From an uncultured Lentisphaeria bacterium (GTDB lineage: Bacteria; Verrucomicrobiota; Lentisphaeria; Victivallales; Victivallaceae), in assembly GCA_949298075.1 (NCBI GenBank), contig CASFVA010000021.1:1-41948 (forward strand): DNA of 41,948 bases, written 5' to 3'. This document shows positions 34,144 to 41,039 of the stretch, one piece after another (within the stretch, counting starts at the first letter, position 1; the number at the start of each line of letters is the position of its first letter). The notes beneath the pieces are model-generated. The model saw only the letters and a list, made by a program, of their open reading frames with translations. It had not been told where the DNA came from and did no database searches. Made by a program: the position numbers and the translations under genes.

Positions 34144-35247
34144 TCAGAACAGATTCGAAGCGCCAAACAGTTTGCGGAATTCCGGGAATTCCGGCTGAAC
34201 CATCAGCGGCCGGGCATCCGGCGGCTCCAGGTCGCCGATCCCGACCCCGATCAGACGCACCGGAACGCGCCCGGCCTCGGTTCTGGCGAGCAGACTGACC
34301 GCCAAGGCGCCGAGCCGCTCCCCGGAGGTCACCGGATGCGGCAGCGAGAGAGTCCGGGTGGAGGTGCGGAAGTCGCCGTACTTGACCTTGACCGTGACGC
34401 TGCGCCCCACCACTCCGCGCCTGTCCGCCTGCGCCATCACGTTACGGGAGAGTGACCGCAGCACCACCCGCAGCCGCCGCAGCTCGGAGACATCCTCCGG
34501 CAGCGTGTGTTCGCGGCTGATCGACTTCGGCGCACCGCCGGACTCCACCGGACGATCGTCGCGGCAACGCACGATGTCATAGTAAAAGTCACCCGATTTG
34601 CCGAACAGCGCCCTCAGTGTTTCGCGGGAAAGCCGTCGCAGATCCTTTCCGGTGCGGACATTGAGTCCGGTCAGGCGCCGGGCCGACACCCGGCCGATGC
34701 CATGAAATTTTTCCACCGGCAGCGTGTCGAGAAAAGCGGCCGCCTGCTCCGGAGTGATCTCGGTCAACCCGGCCGGCTTGCGGAAATCGGAAGCGGTCTT
34801 GGCCAGAAATTTGTTGAAGGAAACCCCCGCCGACGCAGTCAACCCGGTGGTCTCGCGAATCCGCCGCAGAATATACTCCGCCACCGCCACGGCCGAAGAC
34901 TCCCCCAGCCGGTTGACGGTCACGTCCAGATACGCCTCGTCGATCGACACCGGTTCGATACGGTCGGTCACCTCGCGGAACACGGCCCGAATCTCCCGCG
35001 ACACCGCTGCGTATTTGCGGAAATTGACGCTCAGCAGCACCGCCTCCGGACACCGCCGCAACGCCGTGGCCGTGGCCATTGCCGAATGCACGCCGAATTT
35101 CCGCGCCTCGTAACTGCAGGTTGACACCACACCGCGGCGCCGCGGCGAACCGCCGACAATGACCGGCTTTCCCCGCAGTTCCGGGCGGTCCCGCTGTTCC
35201 ACCGAGGCGAAAAACGCATCCATGTCTATGTGTATGATTTTGCGCAT
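34144..35247 (-). CDS. dinB: DNA polymerase IV (Y family)
   Basis: 367 aa translesion DNA polymerase. Catalytic Asp8 is in IHIDMDAFFASVEQ, Asp103-Glu104 in SIDEAYLDV, and the steric-gate aromatic is Phe12 or Phe13. The thumb and little-finger domains are present (HGIGRVSARRLTGLNV; REHTLPEDVSELRRL). The end (FPEFRKLFGASNLF) is short and lacks an evident QLxLF-type clamp-binding motif, though the final SNLF could serve as a minimal one. A promoter lies about 100 bases upstream; I see no LexA box, so SOS control is not shown. Confidence 0.95.
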   Translation of the reverse strand: MRKIIHIDMDAFFASVEQRDRPELRGKPVIVGGSPRRRGVVSTCSYEARKFGVHSAMATATALRRCPEAVLLSVNFRKYAAVSREIRAVFREVTDRIEPVSIDEAYLDVTVNRLGESSAVAVAEYILRRIRETTGLTASAGVSFNKFLAKTASDFRKPAGLTEITPEQAAAFLDTLPVEKFHGIGRVSARRLTGLNVRTGKDLRRLSRETLRALFGKSGDFYYDIVRCRDDRPVESGGAPKSISREHTLPEDVSELRRLRVVLRSLSRNVMAQADRRGVVGRSVTVKVKYGDFRTSTRTLSLPHPVTSGERLGALAVSLLARTEAGRVPVRLIGVGIGDLEPPDARPLMVQPEFPEFRKLFGASNLF

Positions 35248-35348
35248 GCTGCCACCCGGAAACGTTCCGGAGTTGTCCTGGCGGTTTCCGTCCGCTGCCG
35301 CCCATCCGGCCGGCTCCGGCGGAACAATCCGGATTTTACCGGTGCACT

Positions 35349-35376
35349 ACTATAACGTCTCCGGTGTTTTTTTCAA
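35349..35376 (-). promoter_or_regulatory. Promoter of dinB
   Basis: On the minus strand: TTGAAA (35376-35371), 16 bases, TATAGT (35354-35349). The -35 lies only 10 bases from the -35 of the divergent aldolase promoter. Confidence 0.55.
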
Positions 35377-35386
35377 GCCACCGCCC

Positions 35387-35415
35387 TTGAATAACCCGGA
35401 TTTAAGCGATATATT
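35387..35415 (+). promoter_or_regulatory. Promoter of the class II aldolase gene
   Basis: TTGAAT (35387-35392), 17 bases, TATATT (35410-35415). A leader of about 150 bases, GC-rich and then A-rich near the gene, precedes the start codon at 35572. A small hairpin (CCGG ... CCGG, around 35456-35468) is possible; I see no known riboswitch. Confidence 0.75.
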
Positions 35416-35571
35416 ACCTCAATGAACGCGGTTGACGCAACTTGTGCGGACGCCCGGCTCCATGCCGGAGACAGCGGCGGCCCCGTCGCGACACCGTTCC
35501 GGAGAGACCGGAAGCGCGGCGGACGAGAAGCATACCGTAAACTCAATCAATAAACGTCAAGGAGTGCAATC

Positions 35572-36549
35572 ATGGTCAGTTACAAGGACCTGGGGTTGGT
35601 GAACTCGCGCGAGCTCTTCCAAAAGGCCATCAAGGGCGGATACGCCATTCCGGCTTACAACTTCAACAATATGGAGCAGCTCCAGGCCATCATTCAGGCC
35701 TGCTGCGAGACCGAATCGCCGGTGATTCTCCAGGTCTCCAAGGGCGCCCGGGAATACGCCAACCAGACGCTGCTGCGCTACATGGCCCAGGGCGCGGTCG
35801 AATATGCCAAGGAACTGACCGGCGGCAAGGGCATTCCGATTGTCCTGCACCTCGACCACGGTCCCGACTTCGAGACTTGCAAGAGCTGCATCGACAATGG
35901 CTTCTCATCGGTTATGATCGACGGATCCAGCCTGCCGTTTGATGAAAACATCGCTCAAACCCGCAAAGTTGTTGAATACGCTCACAAATATGATGTCACG
36001 GTCGAGGGCGAACTCGGCGTTCTTGCCGGCATTGAGGATGATGTCAAAGCTGAAAAGCACACTTATACCCGTCCTGAGGAAGTGGAGGAATTCGTCCGCC
36101 GCACTGGAGTTGATTCGCTGGCCATCGCCATCGGCACCAGCCACGGCGCCTACAAGTTCAAACCCGGCGACGATCCGAAGATCCGGCTTGACATCCTCGC
36201 GGAAATCGAAAAGCGGATCCCCGGATTCCCGATTGTGCTGCACGGTTCCTCCAGCGTTCCCCAGGACCTGGTCAAGATCATCAACGAAAACGGCGGAAAA
36301 CTCAAGGACGCCATCGGCATCGGCGAGGATCAGCTCCGCGCCGCCGCCAAATCCGCGGTCTGCAAGATCAACATCGATTCCGACGGCCGCCTGGCCATGA
36401 CCGCCGCCATCCGCAAGGTCATGAACGACAAGCCGGCGGAGTTCGATCCGCGCAAATATCTCGGCCCGGCCCGGACCGCGCTCAAAGAACTTTACATGCG
36501 CAAGAACATCGAGGTGCTCGGCTCAGCCGGTCACGCCTACGACAAGTAA
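35572..36549 (+). CDS. fba: Class II fructose-bisphosphate aldolase
   Basis: 325 aa zinc enzyme that cleaves fructose-1,6-bisphosphate to DHAP and glyceraldehyde-3-phosphate. The catalytic Asp95 and zinc His96 are in HLDHG; further zinc ligands are in the acidic loop VEGELGVLAG, IGTSHGAYKF and VLHGSSSVP; the phosphate loop is KINIDSDGRLA. Length and sequence fit the FBA class IIB group (B. subtilis FbaA-like). AAGGAG about 8 bases before the ATG is strong, and with a consensus-like promoter and terminator the gene is a typical highly expressed single transcript. Confidence 0.96.
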   Translation: MVSYKDLGLVNSRELFQKAIKGGYAIPAYNFNNMEQLQAIIQACCETESPVILQVSKGAREYANQTLLRYMAQGAVEYAKELTGGKGIPIVLHLDHGPDFETCKSCIDNGFSSVMIDGSSLPFDENIAQTRKVVEYAHKYDVTVEGELGVLAGIEDDVKAEKHTYTRPEEVEEFVRRTGVDSLAIAIGTSHGAYKFKPGDDPKIRLDILAEIEKRIPGFPIVLHGSSSVPQDLVKIINENGGKLKDAIGIGEDQLRAAAKSAVCKINIDSDGRLAMTAAIRKVMNDKPAEFDPRKYLGPARTALKELYMRKNIEVLGSAGHAYDK

Positions 36550-36578
36550 GCGCTGCGATTCAAATCGCATATTACCGG

Positions 36579-36610
36579 GAACGGCGTCTTTCTGACGCCG
36601 TTCTTTTTTT
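36579..36610 (+). terminator. Intrinsic terminator after fba
   Basis: A 10-bp stem GAACGGCGTC (36579-36588) / GACGCCGTTC (36594-36603) with a TTTCT loop is followed by seven T (36604-36610). A smaller stem, TGCGATT / AATCGCA (36554-36569), precedes it. Confidence 0.92.
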
Positions 36611-36612
36611 AA

Positions 36613-37389
36613 CTACCCGCGGTCCGGCGGACGTCGCCGGAACTTCCGCCGGAAAGCACCGGGAGTCATCCGGGTTGCCGACTTGAAACTCCGGCTGAAA
36701 TGTTCAGCCGTCCCGAAACCGCACAATTCGGCAATCTCGCCGATCCGGTAATCGGAGTTGATCAGAAACAGCCGGGCGTGAAAACAGCGCGTCGCAGTCA
36801 GCAGTTCAAAGAAGGTGCAACCGAATTCCGATTTGATCCGGTGACAGACCCGCGGCACCGACAATCCCAACCGCGCCGCAAGATCAGCCGTGGTGATCCG
36901 CCGGGCGTAATTGGCATCGATGCAGGAGGTCACCACCGCCTTGAATCCCGGGGACATGCCCCGCCGGCGATGCAGTTCCTCCGCTTCGCCGAGCAGACCA
37001 TGTCCCAGCACCGGCAGCAGACGCTGCAGCAACCGCAAATTGGCCGGAATTTCGTCTCGACGCCATAACCCGGCAAACAGAGTAAGCACCCGGCGTTCCT
37101 GATGCCGGATCACCGCCGACGCCTCAAGATAACCGTAACGACAGCGCTTAACCGTTACGCTGCGTCCGGAACGCTCCATCCAGGCCTCAAACTCGTCCAT
37201 GCAGTGCCGCACGCAATAGGAACGGGGAGAACGGCCGCACCGGTTCGGAAAACTGCGCCGGTGCGACTCCCGAATCGGGTCAACCAGCGGTTCTTCACCG
37301 AGATAAAGACTGTGCCCGGGATCGTGCAGCGTCACCCGGCAGTTCAACGCCGCCTCAAAGGCACAAATAACCGGCTCAAATTCGTACAT
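36613..37389 (-). CDS. AraC-family regulator with N-terminal PocR-like sensor domain
   Basis: 258 aa. Residues about 1-150 form a PocR-like ligand domain with the cysteine cluster SYCVRHCMDEFEAW and the motif VKRCRYGYLEASAVI. The C-terminal part (about 160-255) is an AraC DNA-binding domain with two helix-turn-helix units (TTADLAARLGLSVPRVCHRI; IGEIAELCGFGTAEHFSRSF). The arrangement is common in regulators of carbon-source genes, including those of PVC bacteria, but the inducer is not known. GGAGAGG lies upstream of the ATG. It is divergent from the ferredoxin and FAD oxidoreductase genes and shares a 200-base control region with them, so it most likely regulates them. Confidence 0.88.
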   Translation of the reverse strand: MYEFEPVICAFEAALNCRVTLHDPGHSLYLGEEPLVDPIRESHRRSFPNRCGRSPRSYCVRHCMDEFEAWMERSGRSVTVKRCRYGYLEASAVIRHQERRVLTLFAGLWRRDEIPANLRLLQRLLPVLGHGLLGEAEELHRRRGMSPGFKAVVTSCIDANYARRITTADLAARLGLSVPRVCHRIKSEFGCTFFELLTATRCFHARLFLINSDYRIGEIAELCGFGTAEHFSRSFKSATRMTPGAFRRKFRRRPPDRG

Positions 37390-37484
37390 GCGCCCGCCTC
37401 TCCACCGCCGGAGCCGGAACAGACAACTGCCGGCGCCGGACCGCCATTCACTCTATTTTATCGATTCTTATTTCTGTTTATGGC

Positions 37485-37512
37485 AATATACATCAATTTT
37501 ATGTCAAATCAA
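37485..37512 (-). promoter_or_regulatory. Promoter of the AraC/PocR gene
   Basis: On the minus strand: TTGATT (37512-37507), 16 bases, TATATT (37490-37485). A TTGACA in the same stretch is too close to the -10 to be used with it. Confidence 0.6.
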
Positions 37513-37517
37513 GCAGG

Positions 37518-37545
37518 TTGCCAAGCCATCCGGAACGGGTATATT
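37518..37545 (+). promoter_or_regulatory. Promoter of the ferredoxin-FAD oxidoreductase pair
   Basis: TTGCCA (37518-37523), 16 bases, TATATT (37540-37545). Its -35 is 5 bases from that of the divergent AraC/PocR promoter, so one bound regulator could affect both. Confidence 0.65.
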
Positions 37546-37585
37546 ATCTGCAGATGAAAACCAATCCGGAGGAAACGGCAATACC

Positions 37586-37774
37586 ATGTCCCGCATCATG
37601 CGAGTAGATCACGGCTGCGTCAAGTGCGACAGCTGCCGCTGGGAATGCCGGTTTCAGGCCATCTCTTTTGACCGGGAAGGAGCCCGAATCGATCCGCGAC
37701 GCTGTACCGGATGCGGCCGGTGCATCGCAGTGTGTCCGGCAGAAGCCATCAGCAGCGTCGAAATCAAGCCGTGA
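37586..37774 (+). CDS. Two-cluster [4Fe-4S] ferredoxin-like protein
   Basis: 62 aa from the ATG at 37586. Two cysteine sets are visible: Cys11, 14, 17, 21 (CVKCDSCRWEC) and Cys40, 43, 46, 50 followed by Pro (CTGCGRCIAVCP). The second is a classic 2[4Fe-4S] ferredoxin motif; the first ends C-R rather than C-P and has a one-residue longer... spacing of three before the last Cys, as usual. The GGAGG at 37568-37572 is 13 bases from the ATG, which is long, so initiation efficiency may be low. It precedes the FAD oxidoreductase by 53 bases and may serve as its electron partner (inference). Confidence 0.85.
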   Translation: MSRIMRVDHGCVKCDSCRWECRFQAISFDREGARIDPRRCTGCGRCIAVCPAEAISSVEIKP

Positions 37775-37827
37775 CAACCTCGACCGGACTCCGGACGGCC
37801 AGCTGTAAATTCAAACAGGAGACCCTC

Positions 37828-39261
37828 ATGAGCTGCAGCATTCAATCCACCGGTCGCGTCGCCGAATCCGCCCGCGAACTCCAGGTCGCCGGAACCTATG
37901 ATCTCATTGTCGCTGGCGGCGGCATGGCCGGCTTCGGAGCGGCAGTCGCCGCCGCCCGCCGGGGCTGCCGGACCCTGCTGATCGAACGTGAATCGGCGCT
38001 CGGCGGACTCGTCACCCTCGGGCTGGTCAACATTCCACTCGACCTCTGCCGCAGCCTCGGACGGGAAATGCTGGCCAGGCTGGAGGCCCTCCAGGCCCAT
38101 TGGCACCGCAACACCGACCCGGAAAAACACAAATTGGTCCTGGACCGCATGGTGACGGAGTCCGGAGCCGACCTGCTGCTGGTTTCGCACGTCGTCGACA
38201 CGATCATGTCCGGCAACCGGGTGGCCGGAGTGGTGGTGGAAAGCAAGTCCGGACGCGAAGCCTTTCTTGCTCAACGCATCATCGACTGTACCGGCGACGC
38301 CGACGTGGCCTATTTCGCCGGAGCGGAATGCCTCTCCGGCCGTCCGGAGGACGGCAGGCATCAGGCGTGTTCACTGGATTTCCGGCTCGGCGGCGTCGAC
38401 TTCGACGCCTACCGGAATTCCGAACTCAAACGCCATGATCCCAGCTGGCTGAACGTAATCAAGTCCGCCCTGGACCATGGCGATCTGCCGTTCATGATCG
38501 AAAACCACCTCAACTGGATGACCCATGTGCCGGGGAGACCCCGGCACTGCGGCCGGGACGAGGTCGGCATCTGCATTTCCCATTCGCGCAACTGTGACCC
38601 GCTCTCCTCCCGGGATCTGACCAGGATGTATCTGGAAGGCCGCGAACAGGCTGAAATATTTTCCACTTTCATTCGCAAATACATCCCGGGGTTTGAAAAC
38701 TCCTACCTGATTGACACCGCTCCCCTGCTCGGAGTCCGGGAGAGCCGCCGTATCGTGGGTGAATATGTGCTTCAGACCCTTGATTTCGCCCGGGCCGCCA
38801 AATTCGACGACGCCATCGCTTCGACCAATCACCACTTTGATCTGCACAATCCCGACGGCCCCGGAAACATCAAATGGGCCCGGGCGGTTATCGACGGCAA
38901 GGTCTGCTACGTCAGTTCAAACGGCAATCCGGGATCCTGGCCGCCGCCCTGCGGTGATGAGAACCTGACCGACGGCTGGGGGCGTTCCGGCGCCGATCGC
39001 CGGTTTCCGGATACCCCCTGCGACATTCCGTACCGCGCCCTCGTCCCGCTGAAAGTCGAAAATCTGCTGGCGGCCGGGCGCTGCCTGTCGTCGGATTTCA
39101 TGGCGCAGGCGGCCTCCAGGCTGGTGCTGACCTGTCTCAATCTGGGCGAAGCCGCCGGCATCGCCATGGTGCTGTCACTCCGGAACCAGGTGGCGCCGCG
39201 CCAGATCAACGTCCGGGAACTTCAGGCGGAGCTCCGCGCCGCCGACGCCGCCGTCTCCTGA
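37828..39261 (+). CDS. FAD-dependent oxidoreductase (FAD_oxidored family)
   Basis: 477 aa from the ATG at 37828, set by AGGAG (37817-37821) at 6 bases. The N-terminal Rossmann fold DLIVAGGGMAGFGAAVAAARRG carries GxGxxG, followed by the acidic LLIERESALGG; RIIDCTGDADVAYFAGAE and the C-terminal NLLAAGRCLSSDFMAQAASR complete the PF12831 pattern. Such proteins are greatly expanded in Lentisphaerae and Planctomycetes; substrates are mostly unknown. Here it is downstream of a ferredoxin and divergent from a PocR/AraC regulator. No signal peptide is seen, so it is cytoplasmic. No terminator is clear in the 43 bases before the convergent prfA. Confidence 0.88.
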   Translation: MSCSIQSTGRVAESARELQVAGTYDLIVAGGGMAGFGAAVAAARRGCRTLLIERESALGGLVTLGLVNIPLDLCRSLGREMLARLEALQAHWHRNTDPEKHKLVLDRMVTESGADLLLVSHVVDTIMSGNRVAGVVVESKSGREAFLAQRIIDCTGDADVAYFAGAECLSGRPEDGRHQACSLDFRLGGVDFDAYRNSELKRHDPSWLNVIKSALDHGDLPFMIENHLNWMTHVPGRPRHCGRDEVGICISHSRNCDPLSSRDLTRMYLEGREQAEIFSTFIRKYIPGFENSYLIDTAPLLGVRESRRIVGEYVLQTLDFARAAKFDDAIASTNHHFDLHNPDGPGNIKWARAVIDGKVCYVSSNGNPGSWPPPCGDENLTDGWGRSGADRRFPDTPCDIPYRALVPLKVENLLAAGRCLSSDFMAQAASRLVLTCLNLGEAAGIAMVLSLRNQVAPRQINVRELQAELRAADAAVS

Positions 39262-39304
39262 CGGGACGGAATGGGACGGCCCAGGTACGTTACGCGGAAA
39301 CCGG

Positions 39305-40399
39305 TCACTCCGCCGTGCGCAGCTCTTCAAGCCGGCGCTCGCAGACGATCTTGAGAATCTGGTTAAGAATCAGGTCGAATTCGCCCTGCATGAGTTTGGG
39401 CAGATCAAAGCACGAAACGTTGTAACGGTGGTCAGTCACCCGATTCTGCGGGAAATTATAAGTGCGGATCCGCTCGCTGCGATCTCCGGTACCGACCTGG
39501 GACCGTTTGTCAGCCGCCTGCCGGGCGGATTCCTCTCGCTGGCGGGCTTCCAGCAACCGGGCGTACAGAATGCGCAGGGCAATCTCCTTGTTGCGGTGCT
39601 GGGACTTCTCCTGCTGGCTGGCCACCGACAATCCGGTGGGCAGGTGAGTTACGCGCACCGCTGAATCCGTGGTGTTGACGCACTGCCCGCCGGGACCACT
39701 CGACCGGAACACGTCAAAGCGCAGTTCTTCCGGAGCGATGTTCAGCTCCACCTCCTCAGCCTCCGGCATGACCGCCACCGTGACCGTCGAGGTGTGAATG
39801 CGTCCGCCCGCCTCGGTAGCCGGCACCCGCTGCACCCGGTGAACTCCGCTCTCGTATTTCATCAGGCTGTACACCTCGCTGCCGGAAAGCGAAAACGAAA
39901 CGTCTTTAACGCCGCCCAGATCGGTGTTGGATTGTTCAAGCACCTCAACCCTCCACCCCCGGCGTTCGGCAAAGTACAAATAAGCCCGGAACAGCTCTCC
40001 GGCAAAAAGCGCCGCCTCGTCGCCGCCGGCCGCCGGCTTGATTTCAACGATGATGTTCTTGGCGTCGTTGGGGTCGGGAGGCAACAGGGAAATCTGAATC
40101 CGGTCCGCCAACTCCGCCGCCCGTTGCTCAAGGTCGGCAATATCGGACATAACCAGTTCGCGCATTTCGGCATCGGTATCGCCGTCAGCCAGCAGCTCAT
40201 GGTTTTCAGAAATTTCCCGCAGGGTTTCCACCCAGGCGTCAAAGTCGCTGAACAACGTTTCCAGACGCCGGTGTTCCTGCGAAATCCGCCGGCACTCATC
40301 CACTTTGGCGTAAACAGCGGGATCCGCCAGGCGTCGCTCCAGTTCAGCGGCCCGGAGGCGCAAACGGTCGATGTAATCCGAGATATCCCCGGGAGTCAT
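39305..40399 (-). CDS. prfA: Peptide chain release factor 1
   Basis: 364 aa class I release factor for UAA and UAG. The start ATG at 40399 has GGGG about 5 bases ahead; a GTG at 40405 is an alternative. The GGQ motif that triggers peptide release is in SSGPGGQCVNTTDSAVRVTH, and the codon-recognition tripeptide is PAT in RVQRVPATEAGGRIHTS, which identifies RF1 rather than RF2. The N-terminal helical domain and the end (DLILNQILKIVCERRLEEL) are normal. It lies downstream of rpmE, 133 bases apart with a terminator between, so it may be expressed by read-through or from an unseen promoter. No prmC follows. Confidence 0.96.
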   Translation of the reverse strand: MTPGDISDYIDRLRLRAAELERRLADPAVYAKVDECRRISQEHRRLETLFSDFDAWVETLREISENHELLADGDTDAEMRELVMSDIADLEQRAAELADRIQISLLPPDPNDAKNIIVEIKPAAGGDEAALFAGELFRAYLYFAERRGWRVEVLEQSNTDLGGVKDVSFSLSGSEVYSLMKYESGVHRVQRVPATEAGGRIHTSTVTVAVMPEAEEVELNIAPEELRFDVFRSSGPGGQCVNTTDSAVRVTHLPTGLSVASQQEKSQHRNKEIALRILYARLLEARQREESARQAADKRSQVGTGDRSERIRTYNFPQNRVTDHRYNVSCFDLPKLMQGEFDLILNQILKIVCERRLEELRTAE

Positions 40400-40477
40400 G
40401 GTCACCCCATTTGCGGCGGCCGCAGTCTGGTCCGGCGGGAAAGCCGGCCGCCATTATCATCCCCCGCCGCCGTCATT

Positions 40478-40504
40478 AAAAAAGGCCTGCCGCTCAGCAG
40501 ACCT
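40478..40504 (-). terminator. Intrinsic terminator after rpmE
   Basis: On the minus strand: AGGTCTGC (40504-40497) pairs with GCAGGCCT (40490-40483, one G-T pair), 6-base loop, then TTTTTT to 40478. Confidence 0.82.
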
Positions 40505-40532
40505 TTCTGTCATCATCCTGATTCCGGACGAA

Positions 40533-40733
40533 TTACGCTTTCTTGTACCGCCGGTTGAATTTGTCGATCCGGCCCGCCGTATCAACGAATTTCTGCTTAC
40601 CGGTGAAGAAGGGATGGCACTTGGCGCAGATGCCGACCTTCACCTCGGGACGGGTCGACTTGACGTGCCACACCTCGCCGCAGGCGCAGGAGATGATGGC
40701 GTCGCCGTACTTGGGATGAATATCTTTTTTCAT
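40533..40733 (-). CDS. rpmE: Ribosomal protein bL31, zinc-binding form
   Basis: 66 aa from the ATG at 40733, with GGAG 9 bases upstream; the frame extends 11 codons further up without a site. The sequence opens [20 protein letters not shown], and Cys16, Cys18, Cys36 and Cys39 (CACG ... CAKCHPF) form the zinc site of the C+ type. [21 protein letters not shown] is the conserved end. The zinc form is the one that low-zinc regulation usually replaces; no Zur box is recognisable here. It has its own promoter and terminator. Confidence 0.96.
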   Translation of the reverse strand: MKKDIHPKYGDAIISCACGEVWHVKSTRPEVKVGICAKCHPFFTGKQKFVDTAGRIDKFNRRYKKA

Positions 40734-40786
40734 TCTTAAGCACTCCGTGGTGTTGTTGATTGTCACTCAATAAACGTCGAAAAATT

Positions 40787-40814
40787 AATATACCGCAAGC
40801 CGGACGTTTTTCAA
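40787..40814 (-). promoter_or_regulatory. Promoter of rpmE
   Basis: On the minus strand: TTGAAA (40814-40809), 16 bases, TATATT (40792-40787), about 55 bases before the start codon. Confidence 0.75.
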
Positions 40815-41039
40815 GTCCGTTTAGCCGGTTTTATTGAAAATACCCCGGCTTTTTCACCCGAACCGGAGCATCCGGATTTTTCCCGGCCGTCAGCCCCGCT
40901 CCGGACAGACCTGATTTTCAAGAGCCGCCGCCCGATTCCGGCCGCCCGGCACCGCGTCGTTCCCGGCGCTCCCCGCCCCCGGGCCGGACGGCGCGTCCCG
41001 AAATCCACATCCGGCAGCGTCGCCGTCCGAACTCCCTGC
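40815..41039. other. GC-rich intergenic region, no gene seen
   Basis: I find no supported gene here. A plus-strand hairpin AGCCGG (40823-40828) / CCGGCT (40845-40850) with a short T-run, and a smaller CCGG-type hairpin near 40862, face away from both flanking genes. No minus-strand terminator for the repeat protein is obvious. Confidence 0.5.

Noticed and set aside
40742-40780. Shared CAATAAACGTC near rpmE and before fba (35542-35558)
   Set aside because: The 11-mer has no consistent position relative to the two genes, being on the non-coding strand of rpmE, and may be chance.
40823-40854. Plus-strand hairpin with short T-run between rpmE and the repeat protein
   Set aside because: No plus-strand gene lies upstream to be terminated, and the 6-bp stem with a 16-base loop is weak.
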